A stretch of 64,000 bases of DNA from an uncultured Lachnospiraceae bacterium (GTDB lineage: Bacteria; Bacillota; Clostridia; Lachnospirales; Lachnospiraceae): the NCBI GenBank assembly GCA_910578885.1, contig CAJTSH010000020.1, forward strand, positions 1 through 64,000, read 5' to 3'. A program made the translations under genes and the position numbers. This document shows positions 18,267 through 26,748 of the stretch, piece by piece; the stretch's first letter is position 1, and each line of letters opens with the position of its first letter. The notes beneath the pieces were generated by a model, which had not been told where the DNA came from, did no database searches, and saw only the letters and a program-made list of their open reading frames with translations.

Positions 18267-18479
18267 TTAGATGCCTTCCGGTATGATATCCTCAATGAAA
18301 ACCTCCCTCTTAGGCTTCGCAATTCCAAGAAACTGTTTGTGAAGTTCCCATTGATCCATGAGTTCGCCAAGCGGTGTCAAAAGCACTTCCTCTTCCGGTT
18401 TCCGTAACTGTGTTACTCCGATATACACGAACCGGGCAAAGCTCACTTCTGGTGGCTCTGCCCGGTCTGTGCGTTTCCC
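18267..18479 (-). CDS. Tail assembly chaperone extension (gpT part of gpGT), reached by -1 frameshift
   Basis: After the slippery GGGAAAC in the gpG gene, the -1 frame is open for about 70 codons, passing AEPPEVSFARFVYIGVTQ and ending in LMDQWELHKQFLGIAKPK ... FIEDIIPEGI. The latter is the characteristic end of siphophage gpT-type chaperones. It has no start codon or ribosome binding site of its own, so it can only be made as a fusion to gpG. It ends 12 bp before the tape measure gene, the protein it is expected to chaperone. Confidence 0.85.
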   Translation of the reverse strand, partial: GKRTDRAEPPEVSFARFVYIGVTQLRKPEEEVLLTPLGELMDQWELHKQFLGIAKPKREVFIEDIIPEGI

Positions 18480-18856
18480 TTTTCATTTTTCTCCGGCATG
18501 GATTCCACATGACGCTTCGTGCCTTTTAACATTGCTGCCATGATTGCATCCTTATATTCTGCCAGTTCATACGGATTGGTAAGAAGTTCTATTTCATCTT
18601 CTGTAAGAAGCGGTTTCGGTTCATCCCTGTGCTGTAAATTATGGATGAGGATTTCCTGATTTGCCAGCAACGCAATCAGCCAAATAACCTCTCCCAACGA
18701 TTCCTCCATCGTTGCATTCTTCAACAGCTTGTCACCGAGTTTCTCCAAACCGCCATACCGCTTGGTAATATCCTTTGTTGCTTTGGTGGTAAGAATCAGC
18801 TTGTGTTCCATACCACCGATTGTAATAACCTGACTTCTATCTTCTAAACTGTACAT
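18443..18856 (-). CDS. Tail assembly chaperone gpG
   Basis: 137 residues behind AAAGGAGAAGC. Small, charged, with KATKDITKRYGGLEKLG and ELLTNPYELAEYKDAIMAAM, as in tail chaperones located between the tube protein and the tape measure. The unshifted product ends in a lysine/glutamate-rich tail soon after the slippery site. Most ribosomes would make this short form and a minority the gpGT fusion. Confidence 0.85.
   Translation of the reverse strand: MYSLEDRSQVITIGGMEHKLILTTKATKDITKRYGGLEKLGDKLLKNATMEESLGEVIWLIALLANQEILIHNLQHRDEPKPLLTEDEIELLTNPYELAEYKDAIMAAMLKGTKRHVESMPEKNEKGNAQTGQSHQK
18473..18479 (-). promoter_or_regulatory. -1 ribosomal frameshift site GGGAAAC
   Basis: In the gpG frame the codons AAG GGA AAC give the canonical X-XXY-YYZ heptamer G-GGA-AAC. 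It is preceded by an overlapping second option A-AAG-GGA. The -1 frame has a stop just upstream and is open downstream to a conserved chaperone C-terminus. The lambda equivalent is GGGAAAG. Confidence 0.85.
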
Positions 18857-18891
18857 ACTGCTTCTCCTTTCAAATCCCGGTTACCCGGCTC

Positions 18892-19506
18892 CTATGCATC
18901 CTCTTCCGATACATTTGACGCTTCAGTTGTATAAGCAGGCTCGTAAACCTCTTTATACCAACTTCCGATAGTTGTTGTATTTACACCGGAATCATCCTCA
19001 CTGACCTCCGCTTTCCACGGATGTCTGCCCTTTCCGTCCACCTTATTTCTGCGCATTACCGTTCCTTCAATGCTTGGTGTCTGGAAGTTGATGGATTCTC
19101 CCTTTGTTTCCAGATTGGTAGCCGGAACCGCAAACTTCACACGGTATAACCAGAAATAACGGTATTTTCCGTTTGCCTTCTTTGCTCTGAAGCCGACTGC
19201 TACAGGCTTACCGTCATCTTCCGATGTGGAAACCAGTACACCATTGCTGTCAATCTCTGCACCTGTCAGTTCTGATGCTGCGGAAAGCCCGATGTCATCC
19301 ACACCAAGTGTCAGTGTGCCGGAATTGAATTCCTTGATGATCTGTGCAATTCCGTCATCCGCATACAGCACTGCTTCTGCAAGTTCTACAGACAACTCCA
19401 CAGAAATCGCTTTTGCAAGCTGCACCGGAGTACCATAGGTTTCCTCCTCGTTTTCATCCTCTGTAATAGGCGCATAAAATAATTTATCAAGACCGATGGT
19501 TGCCAT
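18892..19506 (-). CDS. Major tail tube protein (phi13 type)
   Basis: About 204 residues from the ATG 8 bases after AGGAGG (a TTG two codons earlier is less likely). MATIGLDKLFYAPITED and a central NGKYRYFWLYRVKFA segment fit the phi13-type major tail family. The position just before the chaperones and after the tail terminator supports this. It polymerises into the tail tube. Confidence 0.88.
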   Translation of the reverse strand: MATIGLDKLFYAPITEDENEEETYGTPVQLAKAISVELSVELAEAVLYADDGIAQIIKEFNSGTLTLGVDDIGLSAASELTGAEIDSNGVLVSTSEDDGKPVAVGFRAKKANGKYRYFWLYRVKFAVPATNLETKGESINFQTPSIEGTVMRRNKVDGKGRHPWKAEVSEDDSGVNTTTIGSWYKEVYEPAYTTEASNVSEEDA

Positions 19507-19522
19507 TGGCAAATCCTCCTTC

Positions 19523-19876
19523 CTATTCGCTTATTCCCATTACTTCAAAAATGTAATGGTGGTATTTTGTTTCTTTTTCAAACTCCATATATTTTCTGGA
19601 TGTAATCGTAATGTCTGCATCCAGGAGCCTTGTGGTAATCTCATCCCTCATCCTCAGATAATTTCCTTTACAGTAAAGTGCCAGTTCAACTTCCTCTGTC
19701 TCCACGATTGGTCGGTCATCTGCACATACAGGGAAATCATCCGTTCCGGGTATGATTACCAAAAAAGTATCCGGTTGTTGAGGTTTTCCTTCCTCATCAT
19801 TAACCGGATGCTCCGAAACTGTCACTTTCAGTTTCATAGGTTCTAATGCCGTTATGATTCGGCTGTTCAGACTCAT
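19523..19876 (-). CDS. Tail terminator / minor tail protein
   Basis: About 117 residues from the ATG following GGAGGTGGAG. Mixed alpha/beta with VTVSEHPVN, a PDTFLVIIPG strand pair and a central ELALYCKGNY segment. I assign the tail terminator role by position between the HK97 gp10-like gene and the tube gene; sequence similarity to a named family is weak. It overlaps the end of the preceding gene by 4 bp. Confidence 0.65.
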   Translation of the reverse strand: MSLNSRIITALEPMKLKVTVSEHPVNDEEGKPQQPDTFLVIIPGTDDFPVCADDRPIVETEEVELALYCKGNYLRMRDEITTRLLDADITITSRKYMEFEKETKYHHYIFEVMGISE

Positions 19877-20304
19877 AATTTCTCCACCTCCGAATCCAAT
19901 GCTTCCTGCATCTTTTTGATGCATTCCTTCTTCGCCTTTCTGCCGGCCGGCTTCGCCCACGGCTTGGCTGGCTGATTAGAACGACCATGTTCCAAAACAG
20001 CAGCTTTCAGTGGGTTGGGCACTCCTTTTCTGTCATAACCGATACAGCCCACCTTTATGTTCCAATTCCCATCTGCAGACTGGTAAGGTTTCGTAACAGA
20101 CAGAGACTCAAGCAAATCACCTGTTGATTCCGATGGTTCTTTTGTCGCCTGACCAATAACGGAAGAAAGACTCTGTTTCGCAGCATCGTACAATGGCTTT
20201 ACCCCTTCTTCCAATACCGCACTTGTGACTGCATCATAATGGCTGCCCAGTGCTTCCATCTTTCGTATGGTTTCTTCCGGCAGTTTGAATGTCATCTTTG
20301 CCAT
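19873..20304 (-). CDS. HK97 gp10-like head-tail joining protein
   Basis: About 143 residues. The ATG at 20304 is 6 bases after GGAGGT and overlaps the previous stop. Recognisable gp10 features are AVLEEGVKPLYDAAKQSLSS and a C-terminal PLKAAVLEHGRSNQPAKPW region with AGRKAKKE. Members of this family act in neck and tail completion. Basic C-terminus. Confidence 0.82.
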   Translation of the reverse strand: MAKMTFKLPEETIRKMEALGSHYDAVTSAVLEEGVKPLYDAAKQSLSSVIGQATKEPSESTGDLLESLSVTKPYQSADGNWNIKVGCIGYDRKGVPNPLKAAVLEHGRSNQPAKPWAKPAGRKAKKECIKKMQEALDSEVEKL

Positions 20305-20618
20305 CACGCCACCTCCCTCGCCATAATGGTAAGCATTCCGCTCCGCTTATCTCCAAGCACGGACTCAATTTCAAAAATTCTGTCCCCGTGTTTTATTCTC
20401 ATGGTAGATTTAATTCCTGAACGAAATCGGATGTATATTTTATTTGTGATTTCTGCAGTCTCTCTGTTGGAAGCCATATACTCTTTACCGGAAACGGGAG
20501 CGATGTCTGCCCATACCGTATGGACTGTCATCCACTCCCTTGTTTCAAACCCGTCTGCATCCTGTGTACTTTTATAATCCTGTATTTCTATGCGGTATCT
20601 CATCCTTCCGACCTGCAT
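20304..20618 (-). CDS. Head closure protein (head-tail adaptor, SPP1 gp16 / HK97 gp7 type)
   Basis: 104 residues with the typical adaptor pattern MRYRIEIQDY, RTVHTVWADIAPVSGKEYM-like core (VHTVWADIAPVSGKEYMAS) and IRFRSGIKSTMRIKHGDRIF. It seals the connector after packaging. One-base overlap with the upstream connector gene. Confidence 0.85.
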   Translation of the reverse strand: MQVGRMRYRIEIQDYKSTQDADGFETREWMTVHTVWADIAPVSGKEYMASNRETAEITNKIYIRFRSGIKSTMRIKHGDRIFEIESVLGDKRSGMLTIMAREVA

Positions 20619-20893
20619 CAGAATTCCTCCTTCCGCACACTGTACAGCAGAAATTTAAGCATCCTAGTCAACTCATCAAAGTCTGCCTTTTCCCTGTTTT
20701 CATATAAATAGGTCACAGCATAACGAATTCCAACTTTCACAATCTCCGGCACTTCTTCCATTTCATCAAAATCTGTTCTTACAATATCCTGGCACAAACT
20801 TTCTGCTGTCTCCAAAAGCGTCTGAATGAGGGCATCCTCTTCCGTGCCATCCAAACGCAGATATAATTTTGCTTCATCCACGGTCACAAGCAT
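20618..20893 (-). CDS. Head-tail connector protein (gp6-like)
   Basis: 91 residues: MLVTVDEAKLYLRLDGTEED, then LLETAESLCQDIV and a helix with VKVGIRYAVTYLYENRE, the pattern of the phage gp6-like DNA packaging/connector family. It follows the capsid gene with 17 bp between and binds under the portal. Confidence 0.88.
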   Translation of the reverse strand: MLVTVDEAKLYLRLDGTEEDALIQTLLETAESLCQDIVRTDFDEMEEVPEIVKVGIRYAVTYLYENREKADFDELTRMLKFLLYSVRKEEF

Positions 20894-20910
20894 ACCCTCA
20901 TCCCCCTATC

Positions 20911-22107
20911 TTACGCAGACTTCATGCCAAGCAGTTTCACAGTTTCAGGAAGAATCAACTTTCCATCCACTCTCTGGCTTGCAAGGAAACCGACCTGTCC
21001 TGTGGTTGCATAAAGTTCATTCAGACGCTTGAAGCTTCTGCCCTCACGGTCTGCAATCCAATAATATGAGAAATCACCAAATGCAAGAGGTGTAGCTCCT
21101 GCTGCCACTTCCGGTGCAAATGTGGAAGTGTAATAAGGACGGTTCAAAATCATATCCGGTACACCTACAGACACAGAAGGCTGCCAGATATAATTTCCAT
21201 TAGAATCCTTTAACTTACGGAGTGCCTTAACTGTGGAATCATTCAAAATCCATTTAGCCTTCTTACGATAAGGAGCCTTTAAGGAATAGAACAGATCCAT
21301 GACATCATCAAATGTGATGTTGGCTGTAGTAGTTGTAACACCAACTTCCCCACCTCCGGTAGCATTGAAAATACCGACAGGTTTTCCGGCACCGTCACCA
21401 ACAAAGAATGCTTCCTCTTCCTTTGTGGAGATACGTCTTGCAAACTCTTTCACGATATACGCCTGAACGTCAAATACACTATCATTTAAAAGTTCATCCG
21501 ATACTTTAATCATGGTAGCAAGTTTATATGCTCCGATGGATGTCTGGCCAAAGCTGTCATCAGATTCAGGGAACTGTCCATTCTCATCAATCCATGCTGC
21601 TTCGCCCTTACCCGTAACAATCGGAATCTTGCGGTCACCGCTGGAAGTTCTGATTACGGTTGCAAGGGAACGGAAGAAACTCTCCTCTTCCAATCCTTCC
21701 ACCAATTTTCTTTCAAACTCATCCGGCACCAGATAACCGCCCTCGGCATCTTCCCCGATGGAAAGAGCGTTGTTGACATCGTAATAATTCTTCTTACGCA
21801 TCGCATTCCAGAATGCGGTCTGGTATTCTGCAGATGCACGTCCGCTCCCCTTATCCCCCGGCTTCATACCCGGCTTATCCTTGATTGGTTCGGAAGTAGC
21901 CTTTGCCAGTTCCGCATCAATGGCAGCCTGTCTCTGCAATCTCTCGATTTCCTTACCGAGTGCCACCACATCCGCTTCCATTCTTTCGTAAGTCGCATTG
22001 TCCTCTGCAGAAATCAGACCATCGCTACCCCTTCTGGAATCCAAAAATGCCTTGGCAGTTTCCCATGCTTTCTTTCTCTTTTCCATTAATTCCAATACTG
22101 TACTCAT
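20911..22107 (-). CDS. Major capsid protein, HK97 family
   Basis: About 398 residues from the second ATG, 9 bases after AGGAGG. The first roughly 100 residues form the predicted scaffolding coiled coil (delta domain: LELMEKRKKAWETAKAFLDS ... LGKEIERLQRQAA), with cleavage expected before the mature shell. HK97-fold signatures include ISTKEEEAFFVGDGAGKPVG and FGDFSYYWIADREG. It is followed by connector genes and preceded by the protease that should remove the delta domain. Confidence 0.93.
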   Translation of the reverse strand: MSTVLELMEKRKKAWETAKAFLDSRRGSDGLISAEDNATYERMEADVVALGKEIERLQRQAAIDAELAKATSEPIKDKPGMKPGDKGSGRASAEYQTAFWNAMRKKNYYDVNNALSIGEDAEGGYLVPDEFERKLVEGLEEESFFRSLATVIRTSSGDRKIPIVTGKGEAAWIDENGQFPESDDSFGQTSIGAYKLATMIKVSDELLNDSVFDVQAYIVKEFARRISTKEEEAFFVGDGAGKPVGIFNATGGGEVGVTTTTANITFDDVMDLFYSLKAPYRKKAKWILNDSTVKALRKLKDSNGNYIWQPSVSVGVPDMILNRPYYTSTFAPEVAAGATPLAFGDFSYYWIADREGRSFKRLNELYATTGQVGFLASQRVDGKLILPETVKLLGMKSA

Positions 22108-22121
22108 ATTCATTGCCCTCC

Positions 22122-22838
22122 TTATGGCTTTAACAGACTGAGCCTCTTTTCAAGCTCGCTAATGTTTACCTTTTTCTCCGGCTTTCCGGGAATCAGCTTA
22201 TTAAAAAAGGAATTGGTAACAGCCGACCTTGAAAACAGGATGGCTTCCAATTCCTCTTCCTTTTCTTCTTCCTTTTCTTCCGGATTTTCCTCTTTCCCCT
22301 TATCAAAGAGGACTTCATCCGCAAACCCAAGTTCCACAGCTTTCTTTGCATTGAACCAGGACTCTGCGTCCATTAGATGTGAGATTTTCGTGCGGTTCAA
22401 TCCGGTTTTGATTTCATAGGCATTCATAATGGATTCCTTGACTTCATCAAGCATCTCAATTGCCTTTTTCATCTCTGCTGTATCTCCAATGGCTATCGTA
22501 GCCGGGTTGTGGATCATCATCATTGCCACCGGACTCATCAGCACCTTTGTTCCTGCCATTGCAATCACGGAGGCTGCCGAAGCAGCAAGACCGTCAATCT
22601 TCACTGTCACGTTGCCTTTATAGTCCATCAGCATGTTGTAGATTTGGGCAGCTGCAAACACATCACCGCCCGGACTGTTTATCCATACGGTAATATCCCC
22701 TTCGCCGGATAACAGTTCGTCCTTAAATAACTTAGGAGTAACCTCATCCCCGTACCATGTTTCATCTGAGATTTCCCCATTTAAAAAGAGGTTTCTTTCC
22801 CCCTCATTTCTGACCCAGTTCCAAAACTTTCGTTTCAT
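22122..22838 (-). CDS. ClpP-like prohead maturation protease
   Basis: 238 residues. ClpP fold with WINSPGGDV, catalytic serine in GLAASAAS (S87) and catalytic histidine in MMMIHNP (H110). After the protease domain comes an acidic stretch of E and K, then a basic tail. It cleaves the scaffolding domain of the capsid and itself during prohead maturation. It starts in an ATGA overlap with the portal stop. Confidence 0.92.
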   Translation of the reverse strand: MKRKFWNWVRNEGERNLFLNGEISDETWYGDEVTPKLFKDELLSGEGDITVWINSPGGDVFAAAQIYNMLMDYKGNVTVKIDGLAASAASVIAMAGTKVLMSPVAMMMIHNPATIAIGDTAEMKKAIEMLDEVKESIMNAYEIKTGLNRTKISHLMDAESWFNAKKAVELGFADEVLFDKGKEENPEEKEEEKEEELEAILFSRSAVTNSFFNKLIPGKPEKKVNISELEKRLSLLKP

Positions 22839-24145
22839 CGTAGACCTCCTCTGTTTCTATTGTCTGGTGGTTGCTGCGGTTCGCTTTCCTCTGATGTACT
22901 TTCTGTTCCCTCTTTAGCAAATGCTCCTGCATCCTTCAGCTTCGTCATCGCACCGTTCACAAGATACAGATTGCCACCTTCCTCTTCCGGTAATGGATTC
23001 ATATCTTCCATTTCACGGATATCGTTGGTTGACAGCCAGCCATTCTGTCTGCCGATGGCGTAACCATTCATTCGGCTCTGATAATCTCCACGGAGCAGAC
23101 CGTCCACATTCAGCTTTATAAAAAACTCTTTTTTCTCTTCCGGCAGAAAAAGGGATTTTTTAAGTGCCTGTTCCCATCGGATTACCCACGGGTCAAGTGT
23201 GTATTTCACAAACTCCAATGACTGCTGCTCAATATTAGAAAAACTGCTTTTTTCCAAATCACCGACCATATGTGGCGGTATCCGAAACAGCCTTGCAATT
23301 TCGTTAATCTGAAACTTTCTTGTTTCCAGGAACTGCGCCTCCTCCGGCGGGATACCTATCTGCTGATATTTCATCCCTTCCTCAAGTACGGCAATCTTGT
23401 GGGCATTGGTCGTTCCACGATACACTGCATTCCAAGAATCCCTTACCTTTGTCGGGTCTTTCAACACACCCGGATGCTCCAACACACCACCGGGATTTGC
23501 ACCATTGGCAAAAAAACTGGCACCGTATTCCTCACAGGCCATTGTCATACCGACAGCATTCCTTGCCATTGCAATAGGCGAGTAACCGATAAGACCATCA
23601 AATCCAAGTCCGGGAATATGAAGCACATCCTCCTGCCTTAAGGTGATATCTCCCATCTTTTTCATGTTGGGATTCTCATCTGTATAACGGGAATACACAT
23701 AATACAGCACTCCATTACTGTCCCTCTCCACACTCATCTTATTTGGAAGAAGCGGATACAGAGAAAGCACCTCGCCTTTCCCGTTTCGTATGATCTGTGC
23801 ATATGCATTTCCCCAAATTAAAAGATGACTCATCAGTGTTTCTCTGAACACGAATGAAGTCATCTCTGGGTTTGGCTCATCATGGAGCAGCGTATACAGC
23901 GGATGGTCACAAACCATTTCCTTCCCACCGTCTTTGTATCGATATACATGAATCGGAAGTGATGCGATTGCTTCTGACAAAATCCTCACACATGCATAAA
24001 CTGCAGTAGTCTGCATAGCAGTCATTTCATTGACGCTCTTTCCGCTGGTGCTTCGTCCGAAATTGAATGTATACTCACCATTGCTGTAATTCCGTACAGG
24101 CTTATCCCTCGCCTGACCGAAACCAAACAAACTTTTTATTCCCAT
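22835..24145 (-). CDS. Phage portal protein, HK97 type
   Basis: 436 residues with portal hallmarks: NEMTAMQTTAVYACVRILSE, the LLWGNAYAQIIRN-like segment (LLIWGNAYAQIIRNGKGEV), ILEEGMKYQQIGIPPEEAQF, and IARLFRIPPHMVGDLE. Its C-terminus is low complexity. It forms the dodecameric channel at one capsid vertex and docks the terminase encoded just upstream. Confidence 0.94.
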   Translation of the reverse strand: MGIKSLFGFGQARDKPVRNYSNGEYTFNFGRSTSGKSVNEMTAMQTTAVYACVRILSEAIASLPIHVYRYKDGGKEMVCDHPLYTLLHDEPNPEMTSFVFRETLMSHLLIWGNAYAQIIRNGKGEVLSLYPLLPNKMSVERDSNGVLYYVYSRYTDENPNMKKMGDITLRQEDVLHIPGLGFDGLIGYSPIAMARNAVGMTMACEEYGASFFANGANPGGVLEHPGVLKDPTKVRDSWNAVYRGTTNAHKIAVLEEGMKYQQIGIPPEEAQFLETRKFQINEIARLFRIPPHMVGDLEKSSFSNIEQQSLEFVKYTLDPWVIRWEQALKKSLFLPEEKKEFFIKLNVDGLLRGDYQSRMNGYAIGRQNGWLSTNDIREMEDMNPLPEEEGGNLYLVNGAMTKLKDAGAFAKEGTESTSEESEPQQPPDNRNRGGLR

Positions 24146-24148
24146 CTG

Positions 24149-24217
24149 CTATCCCTCCAATGCCTGATTGATTGCTTCCCTTATGAGAAGGAAGCCTAAT
24201 ATGCTGACCAAAATCAT
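24149..24217 (-). CDS. Tiny hydrophobic protein between terminase and portal (22 residues)
   Basis: MILVSILGFLLIREAINQALEG, starting 5 bases after AGGAGG and ending just before the portal start. The first half is hydrophobic, the second an amphipathic helix. The strong ribosome binding site is the main support. It fills the only gap in a packed operon and might be a real microprotein or a translational coupler. Confidence 0.5.
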   Translation of the reverse strand: MILVSILGFLLIREAINQALEG

Positions 24218-24226
24218 GTCATCCTC

Positions 24227-25774
24227 CTAAAACACCAGAATTCCTCTGGCATCGTACACACTGCCATCACTTCCCTGATTACGGATTGCACGGTCAAGTG
24301 CCATGACGGTTGCTACTGCAGCATCGATTTTCTCTGTGGATTTTTCTTTATCCATTTTGATATTTCCGGCAGGGTCTTGTCTGACATACACGTTGTCCAT
24401 CATCCAACGGAGAACCTTATGCCCACCGTGGGCAATTCGCTCCTCAAGTGTCAGCTTCATAAGTTCCTTTGTTGGCGGACTCATATCCTTGTACCCCTGT
24501 CCGAAAGGAACAACGGTAAATCCCATTCCTTCCAAATCCTGTACCATCTGTGTTGCGCCCCAACGGTCGAAAGCAATTTCTTTTATGTGGTACTTCGTTC
24601 CAAGTTCCTCTATAAATTTCTCTATAAAACCATAATGAATGACATTTCCTTCCGTGGTTTCAAGACAGCCTTCTGCTGCCCACACATCATAAGGAACATG
24701 GTCCCTTCTGACACGGAGTCTCATGTTATCTTCTGGTATCCAGCAGTATGGTAAAATGATGTATTTTTCTTCATCATTTCTTGGTGGAAACACAAGCACA
24801 AATGCCGTGATATCTGATGTACTTGAAAGGTCTAAACCGCCATAGCAGGTTCTTCCGATAAGTTCCTCCTCATTTACGGGGAATGCACACGCATCCCATT
24901 TATCCATCTGCATCCAACGAGTGGACTGTTTTACCCATTGGTTTAATCGAAGCTGCCGGAAGATATTTTCTTCTGCAGCATTTTCCCTTGCACTGATGTA
25001 AGCATTTCGAACCTTTTCAATATCGATGGTTTCTCCAAGGGAAGGATTGGCTTTATACCATGTGGCTTCGCTCGTCCAGTCATCCTCATCGGATGCACCA
25101 TAAATCACGGGATAGAATGTCGGATCAATTTTCCTGCCTTCTATAATGTCAACAGCTTTTTGGTGCTGTTCAAAGCAAATCGAATTTCTGTCTGTTCCGG
25201 CTGTAGTAATCAGAAAATATAAAGGCTGTGTTCTGGCATCACCGGAGCCTTTTGTCATAACGTCAAAAAGTTCTCTGTTCGGCTGTGCATGAAGTTCATC
25301 AAAAATAACAGCGTGTACGTTCAGACCATGCTTGGTATATGCTTCGGCTGATAACACCTGATAAAAGCTGTTGGTCGGCTTATACACAAGCCTTTTAACC
25401 GACATCACTGGTTTAATCCTCTTTTTCAGAGCAGGACACTGATCTACCATATCCACAGCCACATCAAATACAATCGATGCCTGTTGGCGGTCGGAAGCAC
25501 AGCCATACACTTCTGCTCCCCATTCCCAGTCACCGCAGGTCATATATAATGCAATGGCAGCCGCCAGTTCCGACTTTCCATTTTTCTTCGGAATCTCACA
25601 GTAGCAGGTATTATACTGCCTGTAGCCATTTTCCTTAACCGTACCAAATAATGTGCGGATAATCTCATCCTGCCATGAGAGAAGTTCAAACGGAACTCCC
25701 CTCCATTTCCCTTTGGTGTGCTTCAGACAATTGATAAAGTTGACCGCATGATCCGCTTTTGACACATCATACAT
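24227..25774 (-). CDS. Terminase large subunit
   Basis: 515 residues. ATPase domain with the adenine motif and a Walker A-like PKKNGKSE, Walker B VIFDELHAQ and coupling motif LITTAGT. The C-terminal nuclease domain has GGLDLSSTSDITAFVLVF (metal aspartate), IAFDRWGATQ and DAAVATVMALDRA. It drives DNA into the prohead and cuts it. Immediately downstream of the small subunit with touching start and stop. Confidence 0.94.
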   Translation of the reverse strand: MYDVSKADHAVNFINCLKHTKGKWRGVPFELLSWQDEIIRTLFGTVKENGYRQYNTCYCEIPKKNGKSELAAAIALYMTCGDWEWGAEVYGCASDRQQASIVFDVAVDMVDQCPALKKRIKPVMSVKRLVYKPTNSFYQVLSAEAYTKHGLNVHAVIFDELHAQPNRELFDVMTKGSGDARTQPLYFLITTAGTDRNSICFEQHQKAVDIIEGRKIDPTFYPVIYGASDEDDWTSEATWYKANPSLGETIDIEKVRNAYISARENAAEENIFRQLRLNQWVKQSTRWMQMDKWDACAFPVNEEELIGRTCYGGLDLSSTSDITAFVLVFPPRNDEEKYIILPYCWIPEDNMRLRVRRDHVPYDVWAAEGCLETTEGNVIHYGFIEKFIEELGTKYHIKEIAFDRWGATQMVQDLEGMGFTVVPFGQGYKDMSPPTKELMKLTLEERIAHGGHKVLRWMMDNVYVRQDPAGNIKMDKEKSTEKIDAAVATVMALDRAIRNQGSDGSVYDARGILVF

Positions 25775-26253
25775 TATCTGCCACCTCCCTTAATCAAGAG
25801 AAGTTCCATCTCATCACTTTCTTTGTCCTCAGCTGTATCTGCAACAATTCTGCTTCTCGCAGAAGGAGTAAGTCCGAACTGCTCACAAAATTTATTCATA
25901 ATCTTAAGATAGGTCTGTGCAATGGATACCTGTGGCACCTGCTGCCAATAGCCACTCGGAGTCTTCACAATCGTTCCATGCTGCGTGATAAATTCCTCTG
26001 CTTCTTTCCACCTCGCATATGCCTGACAGTATCCGGCAAAGGCAGCCATATCAATCTCCGTGAGAATCCCCAACTGCTCCAGCTGCTTGCTCATCCTCTT
26101 CCATTCTTTTTTCGCTTCATCCTCAAGCCATGACGGACAGCGTGGTGCTTTCTTTTCAGGCTTCGGTTCGGCCGTATTAAGGCTTCTCTTGCCCGGATTG
26201 CCCTCCAACACCTTTACTGCCGTAGGCTTTGGCTTACGTCCTCTCTGTGCCAC
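25774..26253 (-). CDS. Terminase small subunit, P27 family
   Basis: About 160 residues. I take the GTG at 26253 (M-AQRGRKPKPTAVK), 8 bases after GGAGG. P27 features: basic N-terminus, KRSLNTAEPKPEKKAPRCPS, LTEIDMAAFAGYCQAYARW and a C-terminal FGLTPSARSRI. It recognises the packaging start on phage DNA. The gene is about 6 kb from the HNH gene, farther than usual. Confidence 0.9.
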   Translation of the reverse strand: MAQRGRKPKPTAVKVLEGNPGKRSLNTAEPKPEKKAPRCPSWLEDEAKKEWKRMSKQLEQLGILTEIDMAAFAGYCQAYARWKEAEEFITQHGTIVKTPSGYWQQVPQVSIAQTYLKIMNKFCEQFGLTPSARSRIVADTAEDKESDEMELLLIKGGGR

Positions 26254-26275
26254 TGTCCTCACCTCCGTTTCATGG

Positions 26276-26311
26276 CATCAAAAAAAGGACTCCCGTAGGA
26301 ATCCTTTGATG
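26276..26311 (-). other. Hairpin in the leader of the terminase genes
   Basis: CATCAAA / TTTGATG outer stem with AAGGAcTCC / GGAaTCCTT inner stem around CGTA. It lies between the DUF5049 stop and the terminase start, without a clear U-tract. It may be a processing site or weak attenuator. Confidence 0.5.
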
Positions 26312-26326
26312 TATAAATTGGTTATA

Positions 26327-26503
26327 TTAACACTCGCCTGTTAGTATGAATTTTGCATAATCTCCCTTGTATTCCTCAATGAAAATCACAAGTTCATAAA
26401 ACTTCATCTCGTTTGCAATTATCTGAACCCTATTGGTGTCAAACATATTAGTCCGCCCCGTAGCCCTGACAGCAAGTATCTGCTCCTTTATTTTTTCTGT
26501 CAT
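26327..26503 (-). CDS. DUF5049 family small protein
   Basis: 58 residues: MTEKIKEQILAVRATGRTNM, FDTNRVQIIANEMKF and YELVIFIEEYKGDYAKFILT. This closely fits the DUF5049 pattern I know from Firmicutes phages, where it lies next to DUF4314 and terminase genes. Function unknown. It starts 2 bp after the DUF4314 stop. Confidence 0.85.
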   Translation of the reverse strand: MTEKIKEQILAVRATGRTNMFDTNRVQIIANEMKFYELVIFIEEYKGDYAKFILTGEC

Positions 26504-26505
26504 TA

Positions 26506-26748
26506 CTATACCTCATCAACCGAAATTTTTCTGCATCGGTCTTCTCCATAAACTACATGGAGACTGCTGCCATTATCCCATTTAACCATTATGGAGCCTG
26601 TGTCATCCACACCCCTTACTGTTCCTTCCGTTCCAATTGGAGGTGCTTGCATATCATCCATCCGCTCAAGAACCACACGGCATCCTTTAGGATACTCATT
26701 CCGCACCTTCTCCACTTCTTCTCTGCTTGGAAATCTCATGCTACTCAT
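26506..26748 (-). CDS. DUF4314 family small protein
   Basis: 80 residues. The C-terminal 50 form a small beta barrel of DUF4314 type: YPKGCRVVLERMDDMQAPPI, GTEGTVRGVDDTGSIMVKWD, NGSSLHVVYGED. Such barrels resemble KOW/SH3 folds. It overlaps the cyclotransferase gene by 8 bp and so belongs to the amidoligase cassette. Confidence 0.88.
   Translation of the reverse strand: MSSMRFPSREEVEKVRNEYPKGCRVVLERMDDMQAPPIGTEGTVRGVDDTGSIMVKWDNGSSLHVVYGEDRCRKISVDEV

Noticed and set aside
17662..18270. Long plus-strand frame of about 200 codons
   Set aside because: Lies opposite to the tape measure gene, rich in Ser/Ala by mirror of its codons, no start signal.
18310..18510. 66-codon frame overlapping the tail chaperones
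   Set aside because: It is the third frame; gpG and the -1 gpT frame account for the region.
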